NCBI GenBank assembly: GCA_003116975.1
Contig: BGKB01000019.1
Coordinates: forward strand, 62,001 to 126,000
Reading direction: 5' to 3'
Origin: Aurantiochytrium sp. KH105
Taxonomy: Eukaryota > Sar > Bigyra > Thraustochytrida > Thraustochytriidae
Length of the DNA stretch: 64,000 bases
A program made the position numbers and the translations under genes. The notes beneath the pieces are model-generated. The model was not told where the DNA came from. It worked only from the letters and a program-made list of their open reading frames with translations, and searched no databases. Positions 36,803 to 46,804 of the stretch are shown here, piece by piece; within the stretch, counting starts at the first letter, position 1; every line of letters begins with the position of its first letter.

Positions 36803-37957
36803 CTAGCTGGTGATGAAAGTCTCAGGCCCGTCAAGGTAAACGATGGGCCCGCTTTCGACGTCAGGGAAAAGTTTGCCGATCCGTTCCATCCACACCTCCT
36901 TTTCCTTCACGAAGCGCTCTCGGTCAATGTCTGGGTAGAACATGGACTTGCTGTAGTCTCCCCAATGAGCGTCCTCGAGTGAATCAGTCTTCTTTGCGTA
37001 CTTTTCCGGATTCAATTCTCCATAACGATTCCGCATCTGATGGCCGAATTCGTCGTTAAGGTACATGATCATTTTGTCTTCTGGACGGCCTCTGACCAGC
37101 TTGCTCGTCCTCTCAAAAGCCCTGGACAAAGCTGGCGGTCCAGTGACCTTTTCCTTCCACTCGTATTCGTGAATCTTCCAATCTTCCTCACCCGTCACCA
37201 CGCGAAGCACGCTCTGAAATGCCTCTTTTGCTGTGGCAGACATGATAAAATGACCCGGTCGATATATGAGCGCCCACTGGCAAAGCAGACCTGCAGTCAT
37301 GCTTGAGGTGACCACTGCAACATCTTCAGGTATGAAATTACGCAGAGGGGCCCAGGCCCACGCGTCAATATCAAAATACACGCCGCCATAGTCATAAATG
37401 ATGAGGTAACGCCAAAGATCGGCGCGAATAGCGCCCGTCGCGACAATCTCATAAAGAGGCCGCAAGATTTTATAGTTGGAGTGCTCAAGATACGCGACAA
37501 TGTCAGCGTCGCCAAACATGTAAAAGTCCCATTCAGGATTCATCTTCAGCAAACGTCGGATGGACTTGCACATGGCAGGGCCAACAGCACGAGTTTTTCC
37601 TGTAGTGAAAAGACGTCGAGGAATTTGCGCTTTAGGCTTGGGTACACGTGCAGGTGTGAAAAAAGGCAGGATCGTGTCTCCATTTCTCTTGCAAACGAAA
37701 TCGGGACTGCGGTCAAATGTACCCGGCATTTGAATAACAGTTTTCGTTACGATTCCGCTCAGATCAAAAAAGATTATCGAGGTGATACTTATCCCAAGAC
37801 ACATGCCGAACAGCACGGCAAAAAAAATCTTGGCAGAAAACCGGGAGCTCGGGTGACACATTGTTACTCTCGGATGACACATCACCCATTTTCGCGATTT
37901 CCAGCGCTCCCAGAGGCCATCCTGCTTTGCTCCCTGTTTAACACTCGCGCACTCCAT
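36803..37957 (-). CDS. GT32 (OCH1-like) glycosyltransferase, tandem copy 2
   Basis: 384 residues. The anchor lies at about residues 43-65 (KIFFAVLFGMCLGISI). The catalytic domain is near-collinear with copy 1: IPRRLFTTGKTRAVGPAMC, NPEWDFYMFGDADIV, GAIRADLWRYLIIYDYGGVYF, DXD at D196 and D198, and VTGPPALSRAFERTSKLVRGRPED. The N-terminal 40 residues and the segment after the catalytic core (NPEKYAKKTDSLEDAHWG) have diverged from copy 1, which suggests different targeting or acceptor. The ATG is at 37957. Same strand and orientation as copy 1. Confidence 0.88.
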   Translation of the reverse strand: MECASVKQGAKQDGLWERWKSRKWVMCHPRVTMCHPSSRFSAKIFFAVLFGMCLGISITSIIFFDLSGIVTKTVIQMPGTFDRSPDFVCKRNGDTILPFFTPARVPKPKAQIPRRLFTTGKTRAVGPAMCKSIRRLLKMNPEWDFYMFGDADIVAYLEHSNYKILRPLYEIVATGAIRADLWRYLIIYDYGGVYFDIDAWAWAPLRNFIPEDVAVVTSSMTAGLLCQWALIYRPGHFIMSATAKEAFQSVLRVVTGEEDWKIHEYEWKEKVTGPPALSRAFERTSKLVRGRPEDKMIMYLNDEFGHQMRNRYGELNPEKYAKKTDSLEDAHWGDYSKSMFYPDIDRERFVKEKEVWMERIGKLFPDVESGPIVYLDGPETFITS

Positions 37958-39138
37958 CCTGCTTCAGCTCACTGCATCAAGACTTGTCCTCCCCGCGAAA
38001 CACCGTTCGTTCGTCGCGTGCCTTTTTCGCCAGCGCGCTTACACACCACGTCAAGTCGATTCAAGTCTTCTCTCCCGCGCCTTTGGTATTCTTTGCGTGT
38101 CTCTGCCCAAACCAGGGAGCTAGTTGTCCGCTCTCGCGTCCGCTCCCCGCTCGCCCGCGCGTCTGTACGCGCACGTGCCCAGCCGCTGCCGGCAGCGCCG
38201 CGGTGTGTCGCTTCTGCTCATCGCGTGCCAGCTGGCAAACCAACCGCCGGGGCTCCGCCCCTTCCTTGCTTACTCCCTAGCTAGCTCGCTAAGCTATAGA
38301 GCACGCGCCCACGCACGTGCACAATCTTACTGCGCTCGGCATCGCCGTCGCCCTTCCGAGCGAACCAAGGTCTTGGCGACCATGATGTCGCGCGTCCAGC
38401 TTCGTAAAAAAGCGAGATGCTCGGTAGCTCGGCTGGCGCGCGGTCGCTCGCGTCGATGAAGACCGATGCCACGGGATCGGCCGATCGATCAAAAGAGCTC
38501 CGAGCGAGTCTTGATTATAGGCTAACGCGGACGGGCTTTGGTTTGTTGTTGGCTGCTGTTTGTGAATGGCGTGTCCGCGTCCGATTGTTGACTTGCGCTT
38601 TTGATTGTTGGTTGATTGCGCATCATTGTTGATTTCTTCGCCGCGGTTTGCTCGTGTGTCTGCTTGTGTGTCTGCTTGCACGCACGCGCACGCGGTATGC
38701 ACACGCGCACTCGCACTCGGGGGAACGCTTCTTCTGCCTGCTGCCGCGTGCTTGCGCCGCGAGGCTGCACAACGAGGCACGCACCGCGCCGAGGTCTGCC
38801 TAGAAGCGGCATGCTCTCTGGCCTTTGGTCGCTCGGAAAGAGCCTTGGTCCCTGGTAATTGTAATGCGTTGTTGTCTGAATCTTGCTGCATAGTAGGAGA
38901 CGGTGCAAGAAAGGGAAAGAAAGAGGCGCCAAATCCAAATCAGAAACTGGGCACGCCGCGCCGCGCCGCGCCAGAGTGTCTACCGACGCGCACAGCCACG
39001 CGCGTCCAGGCGGGTGGCGTAGGCAGGCCCAGGATAGAAACGGGAAACGGCCGCTCTGGCGCGCTTCGGCTTTGCTGACGCGACACGGCAGCGCAAGAGG
39101 TCGGCGAAGGACGCGGAGGAGGCGATTACATTGTCTCT
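37958..39138. other. Divergent intergenic region upstream of GT32 copy 2 and the transporter
   Basis: Mixed GC-rich sequence with GCACGCACGCGC-type runs at about 38670-38720 and CCGCGCCGCGCC near 38956-38970. Frames on both strands are low complexity. It presumably holds both promoters; no gene is supported. Confidence 0.45.
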
Positions 39139-40365
39139 ATGAACAGCATGAGCGCTGCGACAACAAGGGACGCCGAGGAGTCTCACGAGCATGTGGTGCC
39201 GCTCGCGAGCAGCGTCCAGACGGGCATCATGCAGTCCCCGTCGAACTTTAACGCCCGCAGACGGTCTTCGAGCCTCTCGGATGCAGGTTTTGGTGAGGCC
39301 GAAGAAGACCGATTCCTCTCGGAGGAGGAGGCCAGAGCCTCCGCGAAGCTGAGTTCTCGCCTCCCGGCTCCGCTTTCAATGTTCTTTAGCAAAGCTGTGC
39401 TGGCCTGTCTTCTCTACAGTGCCTGCTCCATTGGAATGACGCTCATCAACAAGCTCATCCTCACGAGCTACGGATTCCCGTACCACATGGCGCTGCTTCT
39501 TTACCAGAACGCCGTCAGCGTTTTGCTTCTCCAAGGGGCGCGCTGCATGGGGCTCGTCGACTTTGCCAATCTGAACCGAAGCCAAATCATTGCCTGGATT
39601 CCGCTCGACTTCCTCTTTGTTGGCATGCTGCTGACCTCCTTTCTCAGCCTCGGACTTCTCTCGGTTCCCATGGCCACCATTTTCAAGAACACGACCAACA
39701 TTCTGGTCACGGCAGGTGACTACTTCTTCTATGGCCGCGAGGTGTCGCGTCCGATCGTCGGGAGCCTCTTGATTATGCTCTTTGGCGCCATCATGGCGGG
39801 TCGTTCGGACTTGGAGTTCGACCCTTGGGGCTACTTTTGGGCCGGTGCCAACTGCTGCATCACGGCAGCATACGTGCTGTACATGCCCAGGGCCATGTCG
39901 GATTCCAAGCTGAACGCTTTCGGCCGCGTCTACTACAACAACCTGCTCTCACTGCCCCTCATCGTTGGCATGGATCTCTTTAGCTCCAATGATCTCGGCA
40001 AAATCCTGACAACCGAGATCACAATGATGACCTCGATTGATTTTGGCTTTGTCCTGTGCATGGTGACGAGCGGTTGCATCGGCTTTTTTCTCAGCCTCAG
40101 CTCCTTTCATTGTGTCCAGCTGACCTCGCCGACCACCTATGCCATGGTCGGCGCCATGAACAAAATTCCGCTCGCTGTAATGGGCGTGATCATTTTTCAA
40201 ACACGGCTGAGCGCCTCGTCGACGACGTTCATTTTTGTCTCGCTCATCGCGGGCGCGATGTACGCGTATGCCAAGTCTCGCGAGGTGAAGCCTAAAGCCG
40301 AGGACAGCAAACCAAAACTTGCGTCGCCGGGCCCACCCAGCGCGGCACCCCGAAAAGTGTTTTGA
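39139..40365 (+). CDS. Nucleotide-sugar transporter, GDP-mannose transporter-like
   Basis: Golgi drug/metabolite-superfamily transporter of 408 residues. A polar cytosolic N-terminal tail (about 80 residues) is followed by about ten hydrophobic segments. Two signatures support the GDP-mannose branch (yeast VRG4, plant GONST): FKNTTNILVTAGDYFFYG in the middle, matching the family's FKN segment, and VGAMNKIPLAV near the C terminus, matching the GALNK nucleotide-binding motif with Met for Leu. The C terminus is Lys/Pro-rich (RKVF). It would exchange GDP-mannose for GMP and so feed Golgi mannosyltransferases, which fits the nearby GT32 genes. GDP-fucose or other GDP-sugars are alternatives. Confidence 0.87.
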   Translation: MNSMSAATTRDAEESHEHVVPLASSVQTGIMQSPSNFNARRRSSSLSDAGFGEAEEDRFLSEEEARASAKLSSRLPAPLSMFFSKAVLACLLYSACSIGMTLINKLILTSYGFPYHMALLLYQNAVSVLLLQGARCMGLVDFANLNRSQIIAWIPLDFLFVGMLLTSFLSLGLLSVPMATIFKNTTNILVTAGDYFFYGREVSRPIVGSLLIMLFGAIMAGRSDLEFDPWGYFWAGANCCITAAYVLYMPRAMSDSKLNAFGRVYYNNLLSLPLIVGMDLFSSNDLGKILTTEITMMTSIDFGFVLCMVTSGCIGFFLSLSSFHCVQLTSPTTYAMVGAMNKIPLAVMGVIIFQTRLSASSTTFIFVSLIAGAMYAYAKSREVKPKAEDSKPKLASPGPPSAAPRKVF

Positions 40366-41040
40366 GTCGCCGTGCTTCCGTCGAGGCCTCATTCGTGTGT
40401 GGAGTATGAACAAAGACAACAAGCACGGCGGTTTTGATCGAAGTCAAAACACAAAGTCGGAAAGATTAACGCTCACGACCAGTACAAGGTCTTCCTTCAA
40501 GGTGGAATGGAACTACGTGCGATTAAAGAAGCTCTGTGCTTTTCCGTCAAGATGCAGATCCCCTTTGACTCTAAGGCAGTTCTTTTGTCTTGCACCTCAT
40601 CGCTGACAATCGGGAGCATGTTCGTAGAAAAAGATCATAAAAAGTGAAGATGAAAGAAAAAAAGAAAACAGAAGAAGAATACAAAGACAAAGAAGAAATA
40701 ACCAAGCTTTATATCCGTCCTGTGAGCAAGACGAGAGCACGAAAAGATCTAGGCCTAGGGCTTTACATTGGCTGGAGCGCCGCTTTCATGCTCTCCTTTT
40801 TCCTTTCTTTTGGGTTGAGCAAAAAGGACTCTGACAGTCTCTCAACGGTTGATTTTGCTGGGATTTTCAAACTATTGTTCACTCAACCCTCTGGCGAAAA
40901 TCGTTGGGTGACGTACCGCGATCCATGCGGATTGCTCAACGTTGAAAATTTACGTCGAGCACTCCGCTGAGACAGCGCAACTTGAAATGCTGGATTGCAG
41001 GTGCGGATGCAAATGTAGTTGCTCTGCTCGCAAGCATAAG
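40366..41040. other. Convergent 3' flanks of transporter and seipin genes
   Basis: AT-rich, with an A/G-rich tract at about 40640-40700 and a TAGGCCTA palindrome at 40750-40757. A short frame (40650-40970) with a hydrophobic stretch begins inside the purine tract and is probably chance. Confidence 0.5.
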
Positions 41041-42609
41041 CTATAGAGCAGGAGCGTCGAGGGGTGATGGCGGCGGCGTGGGCGGTTCGGGGAGCTGTCT
41101 CTCGCTTTCGTCTTGCATTTGTCCGACGGTCCGATAGGAAGAAGATCCTTGTTCGCGACGGCGAGTACTTCGGCCGCGACTTCGACTCCGACTCCGCGTC
41201 TGCGAACGCCGCGGGCTACGAGAGTGCTGCCGCAAATGTCCCCTGGAATGCTGTCTACGGGGATGTAACAAATTCGTGTCGGCCCCAAAGCCGAGTGCAT
41301 CGTTTCCAAGATTGACGTCATCCTCATCCAGGTCATCGGCAGCGTCTACGAACGGATTCGGCGGACCGAATCCGTAGTTTCCCCCGAGGTTTTCATCATT
41401 ATCGTCAAATCCTCGCTGCGTGGCGTTGATCTCGTACTCGGGCGGCATAGACTCATCCTCATCCATCGTATCGTCCTCGCCGCCAGCAAAGGCGGAAAAT
41501 GCACTGAAGAGACTAAAAGCGGTGGCCACACCATAGAGGCCGAACGCAATAATGCTGCTTACCACAAAGAGGTAGACCGCAAAGGCTGTGACAAAATAAT
41601 GGTACATGTAAAATGCAAGTCCCTCGAGACGGCAGTGCATGTGTAAGGTGGCGCCATGCAGCTGCACAAGGGGACTTGACAAATGTACGCTAACAAAGCG
41701 CACGCGGCCTTCGTGCTCATACCGCTCGCGGTATCCTTCGAAAAGTTCGATCCAGACGAGTTGGTCGGCTTCCATTGCGATCGCCTCCTCCAAGGCCGGA
41801 TCGTACTCCTCGCTGTGCCACGTTTGGAAAAGAGAAAAGGGAATAAAGACGCTAAGCCAGGAGCGCGGGCGCCATGCCTTGGGTTTGGGGCGCGCCAGCG
41901 CCAGGGCGGGTCGTTTTGAGCGGGCGAGCTCATGTTTTCGACGAGAGCTCAATTTGGCAGCCACCATGAAATTGCCAACATTAAGTAACCGATCTTCAGC
42001 GGCAGGAAGGGCAAGCTGGAGTGAAATATCGTACAAGAATCCGGGCGCGAGCATGACGTCGGGCGCCGGGGTCTCGTGACCGTCATCGTGCGTAGATTTG
42101 GAAGATGTCCATTGGCGTGAGGCGCGGTGCAAATCCAGCTCAGCAAGCGGCATGGAGACAGGCAATCTTGGGCATTCTCTTCGTGCAATGCTGTCGAGAC
42201 CTGTTTGGCCGTCGTCGCTGGGATCATAGTCAAAGTACAGCTTTGCTTCCAAAGCAAGCTTGTCTGGCATGATCTGGTAGTACACAGACACATACAAGAA
42301 TATGGCAATGGAGATGGAGAGTAGCATCAGCATTGACGCGACTCCGTAGGCTGCTGTCGAGCGGAGCACGAGTTGCCTCACGCCCAGCGGGATCCATGGT
42401 TTGTACTGTCTGGACACCTGCGCTTGTCGAGGCGTGAATCCGTCGCGACGCCCTCCTCGTTGGCCGCCTTCAGACGCAAACGGTTGACCACTAAATCTCG
42501 AACGTAGCCCTGGTGGTCCTGGAGGGGCGCCTGCGCCGGGCACGTTTTCATACGCCCTGGCGCCGCCGCCAAGGAGGCCATCGTTGGCGTCAATGTGGTC
42601 GTAGTCCAT
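41041..42609 (-). CDS. BSCL2: Seipin family ER protein
   Basis: ER membrane protein that organises lipid-droplet formation. It is 522 residues from the first in-frame ATG (42609). Two membrane segments (about 85-112 and 333-368) flank a lumenal domain with LYFDYDP, APGFLYDISLQLALP, LNVGNFMVAAKLSS, WIELFEGYRERYEHEGRVRFVSVHLSSPLVQLHGATLHMH and LEGLAFYMYHY, all in seipin order. The cytosolic C terminus is unusual. An acidic stretch (about 378-435) is followed by an Arg/Ser repeat tail (about 450-485) and a Pro-rich end. The frame stays open upstream to 42960 without another ATG. It is divergent from the MCTP-like gene, another ER membrane protein. Confidence 0.9.
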   Translation of the reverse strand: MDYDHIDANDGLLGGGARAYENVPGAGAPPGPPGLRSRFSGQPFASEGGQRGGRRDGFTPRQAQVSRQYKPWIPLGVRQLVLRSTAAYGVASMLMLLSISIAIFLYVSVYYQIMPDKLALEAKLYFDYDPSDDGQTGLDSIARRECPRLPVSMPLAELDLHRASRQWTSSKSTHDDGHETPAPDVMLAPGFLYDISLQLALPAAEDRLLNVGNFMVAAKLSSRRKHELARSKRPALALARPKPKAWRPRSWLSVFIPFSLFQTWHSEEYDPALEEAIAMEADQLVWIELFEGYRERYEHEGRVRFVSVHLSSPLVQLHGATLHMHCRLEGLAFYMYHYFVTAFAVYLFVVSSIIAFGLYGVATAFSLFSAFSAFAGGEDDTMDEDESMPPEYEINATQRGFDDNDENLGGNYGFGPPNPFVDAADDLDEDDVNLGNDALGFGADTNLLHPRRQHSRGHLRQHSRSPRRSQTRSRSRSRGRSTRRREQGSSSYRTVGQMQDESERQLPEPPTPPPSPLDAPAL

Positions 42610-42999
42610 GTCTATATCCGAGCTTCTTCGGTCGTCCCCAGCGGTCCCGCGGAAGGGACTCCTATGCAGAGAGCGTTTACGCCCGCCCGCCTTCGGACGA
42701 GCGGCGTGTCCCGCGCGCCGTGCGCGAGGGCTCGCTACGCGCGCGCGAGGTGCTCGCTCCAGCTTCTGGCTTTGGCTCTCAGATTCTTGATCAAGGTTTT
42801 TCAAAAGCAGACACAAACCCAAATCTTCAGACCCTGAGCGCCCGACGGCCGGCTCGCGCGGGCCCGGCAGCGAGCGTGCAGCTGGAGTCGAGGCCTCGTC
42901 CGAGACCGGGACGGCCGCCTCGTGCTGCGCGCGAGCTCGCCCGGAGTCCGGGCGCGGCAAGAGGAACCCAGAGGCCAGCGAGCGAGCCGCTCCGTTGTC
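42610..42999. promoter_or_regulatory. Divergent spacer between seipin and MCTP-like genes
   Basis: 390 bp between facing ATGs, expected to hold both promoters. Both frames remain open into it but without ATG. It is GC-rich with no clear TATA element. Confidence 0.45.
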
Positions 43000-45900
43000 A
43001 TGGCGAGCCTCAGAACCCGGGCCGACGACACCCGCGTGGAGGAGGGACCGAGCATTGAGAGGAGAAGCGAGTCGGAATCCGGGAATGCCTCGTCGTCGTC
43101 ATCGTTGTTGTCTTCATCGTCGTCGTTATTGTCATCTTTGCAGTCCCCGCCCGTGCCGCGATCGCGGCGATCCGATGCGAGCAGACCAGGACGTGCTAAG
43201 CATCACCACGGCCTACGTGCTACACTGGGAAAGGTGAAGGATCGTGTGCTCTTACGGCATCGCGAAAAGGATCCTAGTACCTCTGGAAACAGCAACCAGC
43301 AAGAGGAGGAGAACATCGTATTATCAACCGATGCTGAGTCAAGGCTCGATGAAGAGGAGACAAATCATCTAAACGCAGCAAGAAAACGCTCTTCCGCCGA
43401 GGATGCTGATAATGAAGTTCCCGCAGAACAAAAGCATCCAGACGTAGCGGTGAGTGGCTTTGAGATTCGCCTCGACTATGCCAAGGACCTGCCAGCCTCG
43501 GATAGAAATGGATTTTCCGATCCGTACGTCGTATTTCGACACGGACGTATCACCAAACAAAAATCCTCAACACGCAAGAAGACGCTCAATCCAGATTGGA
43601 ATGGCGAAGAAGTTTTTGTTCCAGTCCCAGAACACACGTCCTTGCCTTTGGTCGTTGAGGTATGGGACAGGGATACCTTTTTCGACGACTTTTTGGGTCG
43701 CGCCGAGATATCTCTGGACAAGCAACTCTACAGACGCGAGATGGGTGAATTCGAAACTGTGGAGGTTGTGCTTCACGCGAGGCGATCTCGACTTTGCCAT
43801 GAAAAAGTCCGCGCTTTTGGGAAGTGGCCGCTCAACAAGCTTGTCAAGACCAAGGAAGACCGACCTGAAAGCGAGGGTGAGGGCAAGGGTGAGGGCGAGG
43901 GTGAGAACGAGTCCCTCTTGGAAGCTGGTACACTTGTGTTTCGCATTGCGCGGAGCTCGCGCGCACTGGAGGAGCTGACGCCACGCGACCGTAAAAACGA
44001 ATGGGTACGTCTCGGTGAGCGGCGCACAGTGGTGGTGGAGCTAATATGCGGGCGCGACCTCTTGGCCAAGGACTCCAACGGACTCAGCGACCCTTATGTG
44101 CAACTAAGGTTGAATGAAGAGACCCGGACAAGTCGCGTTGCCTCGCGATCTCTTTTTCCCAAATGGAAGCAGCGATTTGAATTTGGTGTCAAGACGGGTG
44201 AGTCGGTGGCAGATTCGACGCTCGAGTTCAACGTATGGGATCGAGACGTATTTTCTTCAGACGACGAAATGGGCCGAGCCGCGGTCGACACAGCGCTTCT
44301 CACGCCAAACTACGTGCACAATTTGTGGATTCCCTTATGGCTAGAGGGGCACGCGGCAGGGCACCTTAATGTTTTGATAACGGTGTTTCGCGAGGAGGAT
44401 ACTCTACTTTCACCGCAGCAGCGCCGTACGCTAGGCGTTGGCACGCTCCGGCTGCATCTTGTCCAGGCCAAAAATTTGATGATCGCGGACATAACTGGCC
44501 GCTCGGATCCCTTTGTGGAGATCAGCCTCTTGAACACGCGTATTCGCACGCATGTGGAGTACCGCACATTGAATCCGACGTGGGATCGCCTCTTTGACAT
44601 TCCGGTCATTGACGTCTTTTCTCATGTCGAATTGCGCGTAATGGACTTTGATCGCTTGGGCCACGCTGACTTTCTCGGGGCGATTCGCATTCCGTTGCTG
44701 TCGTTCGCGGCCGATGCGCCGGGACACGGCAAGATGCTTTGGTACCCTTTGAAATCGCGCGACCTTTTGCGACGCGGACGCGGTGAGATTCGCATTGCCG
44801 GAGAACTCTCGTTTGATCGTCTGAGCGGCGCCGCGCGCCTCATTACGGCGCGGTCTCATGACCCAATGCGCAGACGTCCGCATTTCTCGCCACGCAACTT
44901 GCACAATGCGGTCGTACGGATGCTTCCGTTCGCACTGTTCATGTTACGCGTGCTCATCATTACGAGCCGACTCATCGCCTGGCGGTACAAGTGGTGGAAG
45001 ACGGTGCTTGCGATCGCGGCGTGGACCATGTTTTGCCTTCTTTTCAGGGCGTGGATGGTGCCGCTTTCGATCCTTGCCTGGATCGCCATGTACAATGTTC
45101 TTGATCTCGACGCCTCGCAGACGCTCGTGGACGAGCACGGAAACGTGAAATCGGCGCAGGGTTCTTCGGCCGCGACGCATGATCTTTTGCGCAAGACGAT
45201 TGACAACTTTGGACTCGAAGAGGAGGTTCAACGCGATTTTGACGCCGCGTACGAGGCTGCTACCGCTGCTGAGGCAGACGATCGCGAGTGCGAGATGATT
45301 GAAAGTGGGAACCAAGAGCAAGTAAAGAAAAAGGCGAGTACAGATAAGGCAGACAAGATTGGCGCCGCAGGCATCCCGCCCAAGAGAAAAGAAGAAGCAA
45401 CTGCGGCCGCGCGGAGACGAGGTGACGACGGTTCTTGCAGCACGGGCAAGCAAGGCGATTTTTCTCGATTTTTCTCGTCAGACAGCGACTCTGATGATCT
45501 GGACGCTGCCGGGGACACGGAAGACGAGAAAGACCGGCTATGGCGAGGACCTGTCCCTTTGCTCTCGGCGCTGAAGCGGCATGTGCACCGCGTTCACGAC
45601 GTCGTTGACGAGACAGTGATTGAGGAAGGTGAGATCCTGCTCAAGCAATCACTCGTGGGGCAGGCGCGCGTGCTTTTTCGCATAGTGAAGAGATTTCAAG
45701 AAGTTCTTGAGATTTGCGCGTCGCTCTTGGAGCGGGCGTGCAACGTGGCCAACTTTTCGGTCCCGTTGCTGTCGCAGACGGTCGTGGTGTTGCTGGTGCT
45801 GACGACGCTGGCGCTGCTGGTGCTGCCGTGGAATATATTCGTCCTCGTCTTAGGTTACGTGCGCTTCGCCGAGGAATTCTACTATCGCTTTCTCGACACC

Positions 45901-46062
45901 TCGATGCGGGATGGCGCGCCATATGTTGTAATTCCCTATTTCCGCACGCTCGAGGTGCTTTTGCGGGCGCCCTCCAATGTGGACAAGGCGCAGCTCCGCC
46001 GTTTGGAGCCGGAGGACGACTCGGTCGAGGATTCTCCGAAGTTGCTCGCCTTCAAGCTCTGA
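43000..46062 (+). CDS. Multiple C2 domain and transmembrane region protein (MCTP-like)
   Basis: 1020 residues. After a Ser-rich disordered N terminus come three C2 domains: about 148-260 (DYAKDLPASDRNGFSDPYVVF), 340-450 (CGRDLLAKDSNGLSDPYVQL) and 480-600 (QAKNLMIADITGRSDPFVEI). Each has the Asp-containing Ca2+/phospholipid loops (SDPY/F, WDRD or MDFDR). Two hydrophobic regions follow, about 640-700 and 917-966, separated by an acidic/basic linker, as in MCTP/phosphoribosyltransferase-C-like proteins. Such proteins tether ER to plasma membrane or act in ER lipid handling. The start at ATG 43000 (MASLRTRADD) is the first in frame. It is divergent from seipin. Confidence 0.9.
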   Translation: MASLRTRADDTRVEEGPSIERRSESESGNASSSSSLLSSSSSLLSSLQSPPVPRSRRSDASRPGRAKHHHGLRATLGKVKDRVLLRHREKDPSTSGNSNQQEEENIVLSTDAESRLDEEETNHLNAARKRSSAEDADNEVPAEQKHPDVAVSGFEIRLDYAKDLPASDRNGFSDPYVVFRHGRITKQKSSTRKKTLNPDWNGEEVFVPVPEHTSLPLVVEVWDRDTFFDDFLGRAEISLDKQLYRREMGEFETVEVVLHARRSRLCHEKVRAFGKWPLNKLVKTKEDRPESEGEGKGEGEGENESLLEAGTLVFRIARSSRALEELTPRDRKNEWVRLGERRTVVVELICGRDLLAKDSNGLSDPYVQLRLNEETRTSRVASRSLFPKWKQRFEFGVKTGESVADSTLEFNVWDRDVFSSDDEMGRAAVDTALLTPNYVHNLWIPLWLEGHAAGHLNVLITVFREEDTLLSPQQRRTLGVGTLRLHLVQAKNLMIADITGRSDPFVEISLLNTRIRTHVEYRTLNPTWDRLFDIPVIDVFSHVELRVMDFDRLGHADFLGAIRIPLLSFAADAPGHGKMLWYPLKSRDLLRRGRGEIRIAGELSFDRLSGAARLITARSHDPMRRRPHFSPRNLHNAVVRMLPFALFMLRVLIITSRLIAWRYKWWKTVLAIAAWTMFCLLFRAWMVPLSILAWIAMYNVLDLDASQTLVDEHGNVKSAQGSSAATHDLLRKTIDNFGLEEEVQRDFDAAYEAATAAEADDRECEMIESGNQEQVKKKASTDKADKIGAAGIPPKRKEEATAAARRRGDDGSCSTGKQGDFSRFFSSDSDSDDLDAAGDTEDEKDRLWRGPVPLLSALKRHVHRVHDVVDETVIEEGEILLKQSLVGQARVLFRIVKRFQEVLEICASLLERACNVANFSVPLLSQTVVVLLVLTTLALLVLPWNIFVLVLGYVRFAEEFYYRFLDTSMRDGAPYVVIPYFRTLEVLLRAPSNVDKAQLRRLEPEDDSVEDSPKLLAFKL

Positions 46063-46772
46063 ATTCCGCACGAAATCTCGTGCTGGTGCGTGTGTCTTCT
46101 GTGTCTGTGTGTCTGTGTGGATGCGCGGTGCGGATGTTCATGACAGGCGTGCTGGAGTGATCAGTGTATACGTACTTCTTATGCAGTGCTGGAGCAGTGC
46201 GACTCAGCTCAGAGGCAGAGGCAGCAGAGGCAGGAAGCCGATTCCCCCAAGGTTTCTCGCGGGTGCGCGTGTTGCAAGCTTCCCTTTTTCAGGTCGCTGT
46301 CGGTCGGTCGGTCGGTCGGTCGAGGCGAGAGCTTTGTCTGTCGGTGCCGGGCTGTCGCTGTCGGCTGCGGTCGCATTGAGTAAATTATTCACGTAAGGTG
46401 AGCGTTGCCGTCATGCGTACATTATGACGGCGAGCGACATGCGCTGGTGTGGCCGACGCCGACCCCGCTTGCTGTCATTAGTTCGTTTCCCCCTTTTCGA
46501 TCCCACCAACCACTCGCCTCGCAAAAGCCTCAGCCAGCCACCACGGACAGCCCGTGCTGTCAGCGAGCCGGGAAGGCTTTTGCAAAAGCCGGGAAAGCTT
46601 TTCCGCTGTGTAAAGCAAGCAATGCAACGTAACGCGAGTGCGCCATAAATGATGCACGCCTTTTCCTTCCTCCTTTGGCGTTGCTTGGCTTGACTCGGCT
46701 CGGCTTGACTTGGCTTGCGTGGCGATGCAACGCAATGCAAACATCGGTCGTCGGCCAGGAAACCTCTCTCGC

Positions 46773-46804
<32 letters not shown>

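Noticed and set aside
40650-40970. Short frame with a hydrophobic segment after the transporter gene
   Set aside because: It starts inside a purine-rich tract in a convergent 3' region. Composition fits untranslated DNA.
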